From Catenulispora pinisilvae (GTDB taxonomy: Bacteria; Actinomycetota; Actinomycetes; Streptomycetales; Catenulisporaceae): DNA of 47,138 nt. Where the stretch lies: the NCBI RefSeq assembly GCF_015356865.1, contig NZ_JAAFZA010000062.1:1-47138 (forward strand), written 5' to 3'. This document shows, piece by piece, positions 40,901 through 47,138 of the stretch; positions within the stretch are counted from its first letter, which is position 1, and every line of letters starts with the position of its first letter. The notes under the pieces are model-generated. The model worked only from the letters and a program-made list of their open reading frames with translations, was not told the DNA's origin and ran no database searches. The translations under genes were made by a program, and so were the position numbers.

Positions 40901-42187
40901 TACACCTCCCCTGGTGCAGCGACGATGATCGTCTCCAACGGCGGCAGCATCACCTACGAAGTCAGCGACGGTCAAGGAACCGGCGACACCACCATCAACG
41001 CCGCCAACGGCCAGATCCTCAACCGCCGCTACACCACCCCCTACGGACAAAGCCGCGGCAAGGCCGTCACCACATGGCCCGACGACCACACCTTCCTCGG
41101 CAAGACCACCGACACCACAACAGGGCTCGTCGACATCGGCGCCCGCAAATACGACCCGAACGCCGGCCGCTTTATCTCTGCGGACCCAGTCTTCTCGGAG
41201 GGTGATCCGCAGACTGTCGGTGGCTACGCCTACGCCGGAAATGACCCAATCAACGGTTCTGATCCTTCAGGCCTGATCCGTGAGATCAACAACGACCCCT
41301 TCTCCAACTATTCGCCGAACTACGTCAACCCCTGTACTGGTGAAGACGGCTGCCAGGACACCTCGACGGCTCCGGCGAGTTGCAGTTGGTCATGCTCCTT
41401 GAACAAGACGCCGCACGACGCCGGGGTAGTGGCTGCAGGTGCTGGCCATTGGCTGAATAGCCAAGCGGACACTGTCCTCCAGCTGACCCCCATTAGCAAA
41501 ATTATCTCCGCGGGCGCGACGGCGACCGTGGACCGAACCATTACCAGCGGTGGAGCGAATGCCCCGTCTGGTGAGGTAAATACGCAGTCAATATCACTCA
41601 CTGACTGGTATGACAACTTTATATCGACTCACGGCATAGCCACCAAAAGGCAGATGAACGCGGTATCGAAGGCTATCGATATCGCAACTGTGGCGACAGG
41701 GCTGGGCAAGGTGAGAGACGCGGGGCTTCTCGCCGACGGCGCCCGCGCGGGAGCCAAGCAGGTGGCATCCAGTTTGGCTCACACGAAGGAAGGCGTCCGT
41801 AGTTGGGCTAGTAACCAGGCTTCGATACGCAGCGCGATGGGGCTGCCCATGGATGTATGGCAGGCGAATCGCGATTTGCACGCATCACTCAATGGGGCAG
41901 CACCGGAGGCCAATGCCACAGTCGCAACCCTCCGCGGGATGGCGCATGGAAACGACTTCATGGCATCCAAGGCGGTCGGTTCGAATGGACTCGACGATGT
42001 CGACCTGATAGCGTCTGTCTTCTTCCCGCAGGATGGGCAATATCTTGCAACGAATGCAGGCCTGTCTGATGAGCTTGGGCAAGGCAATCATAGGATGGCG
42101 CAGTTGCTCGCACGAGCTGCCGACCCGGGAAACGAGAACATCGATTGGGACACTGAAATATTTATCAACTATGTAGAGGCGCGGTGA
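34982..42187 (+). CDS. RHS/YD-repeat polymorphic toxin
   Basis: 2401 residues from GTG 34982, with AGGGGG upstream. A signal-like segment (about 17-45), an Ala-rich linker, an entry domain with SFTYSYPITVPPALGGVAP (near 300) that resembles the SpvB/TcaC-like start of actinobacterial RHS shells, then YD repeats (about 1100-2040). The RHS core ends with DIGARKYDPNAGRFISADP and YAYAGNDPINGSDPSGL (DPSGL at 2094-2098), the usual border of the variable toxin. The 303-residue C-terminal tip is less GC-rich than the core and has a helical part and a last domain with GNHRM (2368-2372), a motif reminiscent of ParB/Srx-type nucleases; the toxin activity is unproven. The shell would enclose the toxin until delivery to a competitor. 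The immunity gene follows directly. Confidence 0.9.
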   Translation: MGAWRSSSDSRAVQRRFRCLAVCVAIGSMGLAVMSGPAATGAAHGPHNPKVWQPRPVTKMPSIAAVSRSTAHSAVAVQPMAGYKVPATVWPKAASVVVDLSPTPAQRDAGSSAGGAGQSASSAPVPGTPVSIAAAAAGQTGGARPPATTPAAKVNVTVADHSAASSAGASAVMLTLARADGGTVGVPALVALDYSGFSDAFGGNFADRLKLVTLPGCALSTPKEAACRTQTPVAFTNDRAHHRLIATVTIPGDATAAASGQASSETGAAIVLAATSAPNGANGDYSATPLKDSDTWSGGGNEGSFTYSYPITVPPALGGVAPKVALSYDSASIDGRTSVSNAQGSWVGDGWDYNPGYIERSYEPCSKAGFPTSSDECWGTPNATISFGGRGGELLKDDGTGTWRIAGDDGSRVELLSGASNGNTGDGGQYWRVTTTDGTQYYFGANQLPGAGGNDAPTYSAWGVPVFGAGSLAGAACADPTKDPKACRTGWRWNLDFVVDPRGGLARYTYAREENFYLRGTPASPTEYQAGGYLAQIDYGWDTGNVIWNPSAIAAANHLRPYRIAYPPAENVVFTPAARCISDSGEAGYNPLCPTATVTVSGGIASTGITSANAAAFVDTPFDQHCTAAGTVDGTAGGAVCTNYTPTFFNTEQLSQITTNVNADLDGKYRPVDQYGLPHQFNAVTGGSTDDRPSLWLAGITHTGWTTNRDGSTAKTTDPEVYTHGSFMPNRAKASPSAATQAYQRLRLDRISDTLGSLVEVTYGLGNAGGTSFDCNAPPAPVPTITANNSLCYPEYWTQPNATAPTLDWFNKYIVTSVRTVDTTGISPDRVSRYTFLGTPVWHTNDSEQADAAYRTFDQFRGFSQVQTITGAAAAGSNSKTLTTYFRGMDQDGNASYPFQDSSGHVWANDNHNDVFNQGDPGLRDDNALAGAPVDVQTFAADNSSTVVSDVVNVPVDPTTIVTATHKRPPGLPDQRSHFAETAKKVTYDRVTTGTRHAEIDYTYDNSLPNFTAGTVGGNGHLILTDDKNDGTLQELCTTTKYATDQSDLERTAVSYWQSTQIVPPGGTCATGTAPSKANLVSAQQTLFDGSTTPGVIPDVGDPTTVQKASDVDASGNLTWITTTATFDGYGRVMSATDPDQHTTQTIFTPDKAALPTSIRTTNPAGWVTTDTVDQGRQVVEQTTDPNNRSTYEYYDGMGKPTSVWLPDRLTASSSNKRFTYNLVGVAPTVLNGGTPPTSPPPNSYVQTETLREDGSYGESFSEVDGFGDAVQTQSTPVDGSAGTVVADTQYDSLGRSFRTYAAHYDASPAPSGLWLQFAESSIPSETVTTFDGMSRPLTVTQQSMGKPLPGAVTTTAYPGMDRTDVTAPAGNGQATSGGTSTVTDVRGRTTALWSYHDAAGNPIAPDGNPDHADVTKYGFTYNPGGTEGTATTVTDATKQNTWTTTVTDLAGRNVTTTDPDIGTTTTLSDPAGLMLATADGRGHVLAYTYDNLNRKTGEYDAGSITDRSILAQARTTAIANPAAQLAGWTFDSLDKGQPDASIRYVGGANGSAYTAQTTGYDTDYRPTGTKTVIPSAEGPLAGPYQTNMYYTPNTGALDHIDLPAAGGLPADTVYNSYNTDGLLLLSSGTNNDLVDTQYDQTGKILSRTVGDYPRQVVTQNQYDQATNRVTNTFTDATAGDDPNNTAQLNKYGIDDVSYTYDATGRLTSTADLQDWNVTGSYYPGTQARDNQCFTYDYASRLTNAWTDAGDQSPPATTDLTKPNAAVGGLGSCASSTQNNPPTVATARAGQITGSGTGQMASPAAYWQSWTFDAASAAGLGNGAQTGNRSTQTDYDTAGNTTNDTTATSGYPNAGTTNTAGAATTGGTGPHLLNQVTRTGPISSTDTYNYDGSGNTTSRQLAAGPNQTLTWDAENRLATVTDATTNSTSTYLYDADGNQLIRRDTGGANAGVSLYLGSAEIHLAGGIVSGNRYYTSPGAATMIVSNGGSITYEVSDGQGTGDTTINAANGQILNRRYTTPYGQSRGKAVTTWPDDHTFLGKTTDTTTGLVDIGARKYDPNAGRFISADPVFSEGDPQTVGGYAYAGNDPINGSDPSGLIREINNDPFSNYSPNYVNPCTGEDGCQDTSTAPASCSWSCSLNKTPHDAGVVAAGAGHWLNSQADTVLQLTPISKIISAGATATVDRTITSGGANAPSGEVNTQSISLTDWYDNFISTHGIATKRQMNAVSKAIDIATVATGLGKVRDAGLLADGARAGAKQVASSLAHTKEGVRSWASNQASIRSAMGLPMDVWQANRDLHASLNGAAPEANATVATLRGMAHGNDFMASKAVGSNGLDDVDLIASVFFPQDGQYLATNAGLSDELGQGNHRMAQLLARAADPGNENIDWDTEIFINYVEAR

Positions 42188-42651
42188 TGATCGGTAGAAA
42201 TGGCAAATTCCGTTGGCCGTGGGAAGTGGTTGGTGGGCGGATGTCGTGTAGCGATATCAAGATCCTTTCGGTTGGAGACCTGGAGCGACTTACGGAGGCT
42301 GCTCTCTCTAGCGGGTGGAGCGCCAACGGGCGCCCGGATTGGTTTCGCCGAAACTGCGGTGAAATAAAGAATATCGAAATGGTCATATCTGGTTCGGAGG
42401 GTGCAGATGTATACCGTTGCATGGTGATGGTCGAGATGAACGACAGGGCGCGATGGAGATTCACGCTGGATGTTTCCAGGGGTGATTTTGGGCACTTGAA
42501 AGATGCATCGCTGAAGGAGGTTATCAACCTTGCCTACGCCTTTTTTGCGACCTTCCCTCGCCTTGAACTCGATTCAGATCAGCAGGCACGCTGGGACCAA
42601 TTCATGCTGGGTGCTCAGGATAGTTCATCAGGGGACGATCACAGTCGTTGA
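42187..42651 (+). CDS. Probable cognate immunity protein of the RHS toxin
   Basis: 154 residues from ATG 42187; the RHS stop and this start overlap as TGATG (a GTG at 42184 is also in frame). Position directly after an RHS toxin tip, small size and markedly lower GC content than the core are the marks of an immunity gene. The protein is soluble (KILSVGDLERLTEAAL, WRFTLDVSRGDFGHLKDASL) with no signal peptide, consistent with cytoplasmic neutralisation of the toxin. No known immunity family is recognised. Confidence 0.75.
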   Translation: MIGRNGKFRWPWEVVGGRMSCSDIKILSVGDLERLTEAALSSGWSANGRPDWFRRNCGEIKNIEMVISGSEGADVYRCMVMVEMNDRARWRFTLDVSRGDFGHLKDASLKEVINLAYAFFATFPRLELDSDQQARWDQFMLGAQDSSSGDDHSR

Positions 42652-42806
42652 TGCGTCGTCAGGGCACTGAGTAGCAATCGCTATGGGCGGCGCCTGAGCA
42701 GCCGCTGAGACCGCCTTACCAGACGCATCCGCCCTACCGGCACCATGCCCGACCGAACTTTTCTGCTATTCAGCAACGTCTTCTTCGACGTGCGGGAAGC
42801 CTGAAC

Positions 42807-43010
42807 GTGAATGAGACGTTGAGCGCCGCGAGCTTCCTACTTGGCGGGTGGCTGTTGGTCGCGGTGGACGAGGCGGGCCCGTCACTCGCCTATCTCTTCC
42901 ATACGGACTCCCAGCACGCTGTCGGCCAGTCGAGCTCGATGATCACGAGCCCGGTCAGCGAGGGCGCAGTGGAAGCAGTACGCTCCGAGCACTGGATCGT
43001 CAGCCATTGA
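42807..43010 (+). CDS. Small unknown frame, possibly orphan-immunity remnant
   Basis: 67 residues from GTG 42807, with a hydrophobic start (SFLLGGWLLVAVDEAG). It lies between the live immunity gene and a displaced RHS tip, where remnants of older immunity genes are usual. There is no clear ribosome binding site. No family recognised; it may be non-coding debris. The 155 bp before it show no other gene. Confidence 0.3.
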   Translation: MNETLSAASFLLGGWLLVAVDEAGPSLAYLFHTDSQHAVGQSSSMITSPVSEGAVEAVRSEHWIVSH

Positions 43011-43035
43011 CATGAAACGGCCAGCCACGGCCGGA

Positions 43036-43575
43036 CGACCACACCTTCCTTGGTAAAGTAAAACCACCGACACCACAACAGGACTTGTATGCATCGGCGC
43101 CCGCAAATAGGACCCGAACACAGGACGGTTCATCTCCGCCGACCCCGTCTTCCAAGCCAGTAACCCACAGATCTTAGACGGCTACGGCTACGCCTACGCC
43201 GGCAACGACCCAGTCGCCGCCACCGACCCAGGCGGCCTGATGGAACAACTGAGCGGCGGCGGTTGTGACCCTAAGGAGGACGGCCCGTCGTGCGCGGCAG
43301 AACTCACGTACACGGCTAAGGCCCTACGCGATCCTGATGCCAATGATCAGGAGGCCCGTGTAGCGGCTTTCGGCGATGCAAAGATCGTGAAGGCTGTCGC
43401 CAAAGGCATTTACAACGGCACCGGAGCCTCGGATGTAGTCGGCTGTACCACACACCCATCGTGGAGTGGACGTATCGCGGGTGTGGCTACGCGTCGGACG
43501 AGCTCGATCCTTCAGGGCGCTCCCGAGGCCCCACGACATCTTCAGGGAGTACGAACAAAGGGAGTGGGCCTGTGA
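43036..43575 (+). pseudogene. Displaced, broken RHS core end plus second toxin tip
   Basis: 43036-43239 repeats the end of the RHS core at about 41077-41280: DDHTFLG, IGARK, DPN-GRFISADPVF and YAYAGNDP can all be read. An insertion near 43051 shifts the frame and the Tyr codon of RKYDP is TAG (43108-43110), so it cannot be translated through. From GGL (43231) onward the sequence is different from the live tip: a frame from 43240 (MEQLSGGGCDPKEDGPSC, then AFGDAKIVKAVAKGIYNGTG) encodes the start of a second, unrelated toxin tip. It breaks off at 43575, overlapping the next gene. Such orphan tips are the known reservoir for toxin switching in RHS loci. Confidence 0.8.
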
Positions 43576-44375
43576 CCGGTCTGAAGTTCGACAAGCGGGA
43601 GTGGGTGCCGCAGTCCCGGCCGATCCCCGCGAACGTGCTGGTCCGGCTCGGCAAGATCGCTCAGCCGCCCGCCTACGCCGGCCTGACCTGGCTGGCCCAG
43701 GCCAACCAGAGCGTCGTGGCGCAGCAGGCGGCGGCGCAGGCTCGCGACTTCAGCGATCAGGTTGAGCAGGACCGGCGCACGGGGCTGCAGCACTCGGCCT
43801 GGGAGCCGTTCGCCCTTATCTCCGGCGAGTTCCACGACGCCGTCGTGGAGACCGCCTCCGACGGGACGCTGACGCCCGGAAACACCGGATGGATCTTCCA
43901 GCTCGGCGCCGGGGAACTGCACCTGTCCGCAGTGGAGCCGGTGAACGGTATGTGGCGCGACCGAGCCGAATTGCCGTTCGACGTGATCGCGCACGCCTCC
44001 CTCACGGTGAAGACCACCCCGCCGCTCCGTGGCTACGACGGGCGCAAACACTCGCTGTGGTTCTGCGACGCGCAACAGGCTGGTGTGTACGGCTGGTACG
44101 AGATGGCCTTCATGACGCACCCGGCCACCGGGATCATCGAGTCGTACGCCCCGTTCGCGATGGCCCCGGACGCCACCTCGCGCGCCGCGCTGGCCCGTTC
44201 GACCGCCGTCCACCAGGTGGCCTGGCCCTTCACGCAGGTGGAAGCCGGGGACCTGGAGGAGTTCATCACCCGGTGGGCGAACTGGCTCGTCCAGGCCCAG
44301 GCGCGGCGGCTGGCTTACCCCGCCAGCATGCCTGAGCGGCAGGTCGAGGGGAGTTGGCGGCGGGGCGCTGCGTGA
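43572..44375 (+). CDS. Unrecognised protein at the right end of the island
   Basis: 267 residues from GTG 43572, with AAAGGGAG upstream; the longer frame from 43461 runs back into the toxin-tip remnant and is not used. N-terminal segment VPQSRPIPANVLVRLGKIAQ, a central region with VKTTPPLRGYDGRKHSLWFCD and VYGWYEMAFM, and a Trp-rich end (ITRWANWLVQAQARRL). Soluble, no signal peptide or membrane segment. GC content and codon use are chromosome-like. It sits 103 bp before the right 24-bp repeat. It does not look like an integrase (no R-H-R-Y or Ser-recombinase motifs). Function unknown. Confidence 0.75.
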   Translation: MTGLKFDKREWVPQSRPIPANVLVRLGKIAQPPAYAGLTWLAQANQSVVAQQAAAQARDFSDQVEQDRRTGLQHSAWEPFALISGEFHDAVVETASDGTLTPGNTGWIFQLGAGELHLSAVEPVNGMWRDRAELPFDVIAHASLTVKTTPPLRGYDGRKHSLWFCDAQQAGVYGWYEMAFMTHPATGIIESYAPFAMAPDATSRAALARSTAVHQVAWPFTQVEAGDLEEFITRWANWLVQAQARRLAYPASMPERQVEGSWRRGAA

Positions 44376-44478
44376 TCGGCTGGAGGCGCGCCGCGCCGGA
44401 CTCGATACATCCGGCGGCGGGACTACCTCAGTGAGCTGCGCAGCCTGGTCACAAGGGCCCACGACACTGCCGACGAAC

Positions 44479-44502
44479 GCCTATCCTAGTAGGCATGCCC
44501 GA
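44479..44502. repeat. Right copy of the 24-bp miaB start repeat
   Basis: Direct repeat of 25559-25582 with one mismatch. It includes a TATCCT -10-like element 8 bp before the ATG at 44495 and the first codons of the functional miaB. It marks the right side of the island. Confidence 0.85.
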
Positions 44503-46024
44503 GGAACGAGTTATAAAGAGCTTTCAGGTCCGGACCTACGGCTGCCAGATGAACGTCCACGACTCCGAGCGCCTGTCCGGCCTGCTGGAAGGCGCCGGCT
44601 ATGTGCGGGCGGCGGATGGGGCCAGTGAGGCGGATGTGGTGGTGCTCAATACCTGTGCGGTGCGGGAGAACGCCGACAACCGGCTCTACGGGAACCTGGG
44701 GCATCTGGCCTCGGTGAAGGCGGGGCGGCCGGGGATGCGGATCGCGGTCGGGGGGTGTCTGGCGCAGAAGGATCGGGGGGAGATCACGCGGCGGGCGCCG
44801 TGGGTGGATGTGGTGTTCGGGACGCACAACATCGGGGCGTTGCCGGTGTTGTTGGAGCGGGCCCGGGTGCAGGATGAGGCCCAGGTTGAGATCCTGGAGT
44901 CGTTGGATGTGTTCCCCTCCACGCTGCCGACGCGGCGGGAGTCGGCGTACGCGGCGTGGGTCAGTGTGTCGGTGGGGTGCAACAACACCTGCACCTTCTG
45001 TATCGTGCCCGCGCTGCGGGGCAAGGAGAAGGACCGGCGGCCCGGGGAGATCCTCTCCGAGATCGAGGCGCTGGTGGCCGAGGGCGTGTGCGAGGTGACG
45101 CTGCTCGGGCAGAACGTCAACGCGTACGGGTCGGAGTTCGGTGACCGGGAGGCGTTCGCGAAGCTGCTGCGGGCCTGCGGGCAGATCGAGGGCCTGGAGC
45201 GGGTGCGCTTCACCTCGCCGCATCCGCGGGACTTCACCGACGACGTGATCGCGGCGATGGCGCAGACCCCGAACGTGATGCCGCAGCTGCACATGCCGCT
45301 CCAGTCCGGCTCGGACACCGTGCTGCGGGCGATGCGCCGCTCCTACCGGCAGGACCGCTACCTGGGCATCATCGAGCGGGTGCGGGCGGCGATGCCGGAC
45401 GCGGCGATCACCACCGACATCATCGTCGGCTTCCCCGGGGAGACCGAGGAGGACTTCGAGCAGACGATGCACGTGGTGCGCGAGGCGCGGTTCTCGGCCG
45501 CGTTCACGTTCCAGTACTCCAAGCGGCCCGGGACTCCGGCGGCCACGATGGAGGAGCAGGTGCCCAAGGAGGTCGTGCAGGCGCGGTACGAGCGGTTGGT
45601 CGCGCTGCAGGAGGAGATCTCCTGGGAGGAGAACAAGAAGCAGGTCGGGCACACCGTCGAGCTGCTGGTCGCCGAGGGCGAGGGACGTAAGAACGAGGAG
45701 ACGCGGCGGATGTCGGGGCGGGCTCCGGACAACCGGCTGGTGCACTTCGCTGTGGGCGGTACTCCCGCTGAGGAGCTGCCGCGGCCCGGCGACATGGTGT
45801 CGGTGCAGGTCACCTACGCGGCGCCGCACCACCTGAACGCCGACGGCGCGGACGGCGGGAGTGCCATCAAGGTGCTGCGACGTACCCGGTCCGGCGACGC
45901 GTGGCAGGCTCGGCAGGAGCAGCCGGAGGCCCAGCGGCGGGGGTCCGCCGTGGCGCTGGGGATGCCGTCGATCGGTCAGCCGGCGGCTCCGGCCCAGGCG
46001 GAGGACGCTTGCGGCGTCTGCTGA
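44495..46024 (+). CDS. miaB: tRNA 2-methylthio-N6-isopentenyladenosine synthase MiaB
   Basis: 509 residues from ATG 44495. N-terminal methylthiotransferase domain with Cys17 (RTYGCQMN), Cys54 (NTCAVREN) and Cys88 (GGCLAQKD) for one 4Fe-4S cluster; radical-SAM motif CNNTCTFC (Cys162, 166, 169) for the second; a C-terminal TRAM domain (about 385-450) for tRNA binding. It adds methylthio to i6A37 of tRNAs reading UNN codons. No ribosome binding site precedes the ATG; TATCCT sits where a -10 of a leaderless or short-leader transcript would be. Codons 4-11 are AT-rich (GAGTTATAAAGAGCTTTC) and unlike the rest of the gene, and a second, truncated start lies at 25575: this 5' end appears to have been supplied by the inserted island. 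Confidence 0.97.
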   Translation: MPEERVIKSFQVRTYGCQMNVHDSERLSGLLEGAGYVRAADGASEADVVVLNTCAVRENADNRLYGNLGHLASVKAGRPGMRIAVGGCLAQKDRGEITRRAPWVDVVFGTHNIGALPVLLERARVQDEAQVEILESLDVFPSTLPTRRESAYAAWVSVSVGCNNTCTFCIVPALRGKEKDRRPGEILSEIEALVAEGVCEVTLLGQNVNAYGSEFGDREAFAKLLRACGQIEGLERVRFTSPHPRDFTDDVIAAMAQTPNVMPQLHMPLQSGSDTVLRAMRRSYRQDRYLGIIERVRAAMPDAAITTDIIVGFPGETEEDFEQTMHVVREARFSAAFTFQYSKRPGTPAATMEEQVPKEVVQARYERLVALQEEISWEENKKQVGHTVELLVAEGEGRKNEETRRMSGRAPDNRLVHFAVGGTPAEELPRPGDMVSVQVTYAAPHHLNADGADGGSAIKVLRRTRSGDAWQARQEQPEAQRRGSAVALGMPSIGQPAAPAQAEDACGVC

Positions 46025-46058
46025 TCGTGGTTGTGGTTTGCTGATCGTGGTTGTGTCA

Positions 46059-46090
46059 AAGGCCCCTGCGAAGAGCATCGCAGGGGCCTT
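46059..46090. terminator. Bidirectional terminator after miaB
   Basis: A perfect 13-bp stem AAGGCCCCTGCGA/TCGCAGGGGCCTT with loop AGAGCA. It lies between miaB and the converging membrane-protein gene. A direct repeat CTGATCGTGGTTGTG (46021-46035 and 46041-46055) precedes it and covers the miaB stop. Confidence 0.85.
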
Positions 46091-46128
46091 CGAACTGGGC
46101 CTTCGAACTTGGCCTCGACGGGTATCCG

Positions 46129-47138
46129 CTACTGATTGCCGGACCAGTTGGTCGGCCCGGAGCCGTCCACGGCCTTCTTCGCGGCGGCGTCCAGCCACGG
46201 TGTGATGTCAGTGGACTGTGAATGGTTCACGGCCAGCGCCACCGACAGGATGATGTAGCGGTGCTGCTGCTCGCGGTACTGCTTGATGGTCGCCGACTGG
46301 TAGTCGCCCTGGCACGCCGTGGAGCCGGGCCCGCTCTCCGGGCACCAGATGCCGAAGTCGGCGGTCGACTGCTGCGCGAGGTCGTTGTAGACGGTGGTCG
46401 CGGTGTGCTCGTCGGGGAGCGGCAGGACCTTCACCGAGACCAGGTACTGGCCGCTGTCGTCGACATAGGCGGCCGCGATCTCCTTGCTACAGCTGTTGGA
46501 GGTCAGGATGTCCTGCATGTTCGAGGACATGTCGGTCTGCACGCACGGCTGCACGCTGCCGGCCTTCAGCGTGTAGTGCACGCCCTTGTCGTCGGTGAAG
46601 TCCTGCGGCACCAGCGCGTTCACCTCCAGCGGCGTCTTGTCGGTCTGCATCGCGTTGAGCGAGTTCGGATCGAACGGCGCCGAGGTCAGCCCGGGCGGGG
46701 AGTCGGTGTCCCCGGCCGAGTCGGTGTCGGTGACATCGCCCCCGGCGGTGTCGCTGGAGCCGTCGGACGGCCCGCCGGTGTCCGACCCGGACGCGCCGGC
46801 GGAGTCGGTCGGGAAGTTGGTGCCCGGCACGGACGTCGGCAGCGTCGAGGAGGGGGCGGACGACGAAGTCGTGGACTTCGCGGCGTTCCCGACAGCGTCG
46901 GAGGACCCACTGTTGTTGCTCCGCGTGGCGAGCACCACCAGCGACACCACGGCGGCTACCGCGACCACGGCACCCACGATGATCGCCGCGGTCTTGCCCC
47001 CGTTGCCCTTGCTCGGGGGCGGCCCCTGCTGCGGGAAGAAGGGCGGCTGGCCCGGCGGCGGCTGGCTGGGCGGGAACGGCGACTGGCCGGGCGGAGGCCC
47101 CCAGGGACCGGCGCCTGGTGCGGGGGCGGGTGCGGGTG
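46129..47138 (-). CDS. Partial proline-rich, single-pass membrane protein
   Basis: The frame runs from the stop at 46129 to the right edge without a start, so the N-terminus is cut off; the GTG at 46977 lies inside the membrane helix and is not the real start. Visible order: a cytoplasmic Pro/Gly/Gln-rich segment (PPPGQSPFPPSQPPPG), one membrane helix (TAAIIVGAVVAVAAVVSLVV), a Ser/Thr/Asp-rich linker, and an outer domain of about 170 residues with four Cys (PCVQTD, NSCSKE, WCPESG, ACQGDY) likely forming two disulfides. The outer domain is of the type seen in actinobacterial DUF4190/septum-formation-like proteins; exact family not assigned. It converges on miaB. Confidence 0.8.
   Translation of the reverse strand, partial: PAPAPAPGAGPWGPPPGQSPFPPSQPPPGQPPFFPQQGPPPSKGNGGKTAAIIVGAVVAVAAVVSLVVLATRSNNSGSSDAVGNAAKSTTSSSAPSSTLPTSVPGTNFPTDSAGASGSDTGGPSDGSSDTAGGDVTDTDSAGDTDSPPGLTSAPFDPNSLNAMQTDKTPLEVNALVPQDFTDDKGVHYTLKAGSVQPCVQTDMSSNMQDILTSNSCSKEIAAAYVDDSGQYLVSVKVLPLPDEHTATTVYNDLAQQSTADFGIWCPESGPGSTACQGDYQSATIKQYREQQHRYIILSVALAVNHSQSTDITPWLDAAAKKAVDGSGPTNWSGNQ

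Noticed and set aside
35000-42187. RHS gene as an insecticidal Tc-toxin component
   Set aside because: There is no TcA/TcB partner gene, and the layout of secreted shell, DPSGL border, variable tip and small coupled gene fits polymorphic interbacterial toxins better.
43461-44375. Longer start for the gene before miaB
   Set aside because: The extra 37 codons overlap the toxin-tip remnant; the GTG at 43572 has AAAGGGAG upstream and begins the compact protein.
1-47138. CRISPR array, rRNA operon, complete tRNA or insertion sequence with terminal repeats
   Set aside because: No regularly spaced identical repeats, no rRNA-like sequence, only half tRNAs, and no transposase with flanking inverted repeats were seen.

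Overview
The window is high-GC DNA with strong GC bias at third codon positions, GTG and TTG starts, AGGAGG-type ribosome binding sites and a conservon operon (CvnA-D plus cytochrome P450s). It therefore comes from a mycelial actinobacterium. The mix of secreted carbohydrate-active enzymes, P450s and RHS toxins suggests a Catenulispora/Actinospica/Streptomyces-like soil organism; the genus is inference.

Bases 1-2.7 kb: a partial leftward gene and a divergent LysR regulator with a palindrome between them, then a TrmB/LuxR-type regulator. 2.9-7.9 kb: two secreted polysaccharide-degrading enzymes, a GH87 alpha-1,3-glucanase and a PL7 alginate lyase, each with candidate operators. 7.9-12.5 kb: two TetR regulators, a broken short-chain dehydrogenase, a SUKH (SMI1/KNR4) protein, a small unknown gene, and a DHA2 drug exporter divergent from its likely TetR repressor over twin operators. 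12.6-16.7 kb: a large secreted GH3 enzyme with duplicated carbohydrate-binding modules. 16.8-23.2 kb: a Ser/Thr dehydratase-like enzyme, divergent from a complete conservon ending in a CYP157-like P450 without the EXXR motif and a canonical CYP154-like P450. 23.3-25.1 kb: a secreted GH43-type enzyme with a repeat-built C-terminal propeller.

The most striking structure spans about 25.57-44.54 kb. A truncated start of miaB (promoter-like sequence, ATG and 15 MiaB-like codons) sits at 25575, and the full-length miaB starts at 44495 behind a near-identical 24-bp copy of the same start region. The simplest reading is an approximately 18.9-kb island inserted into the 5' end of miaB, bringing a replacement promoter and N-terminus that restores the gene. 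The island holds a decayed STAND NTPase/TPR gene, a three-gene operon of small proteins, two tRNA 3'-half fragments facing each other, a 1440-residue secreted lectin/FG-GAP/PKD/LamG protein, a divergent 2401-residue RHS polymorphic toxin with a coupled immunity gene, and a broken displaced RHS toxin tip. No recombinase gene is recognisable inside it. The window ends with miaB, a bidirectional terminator and a partial proline-rich membrane-anchored protein.
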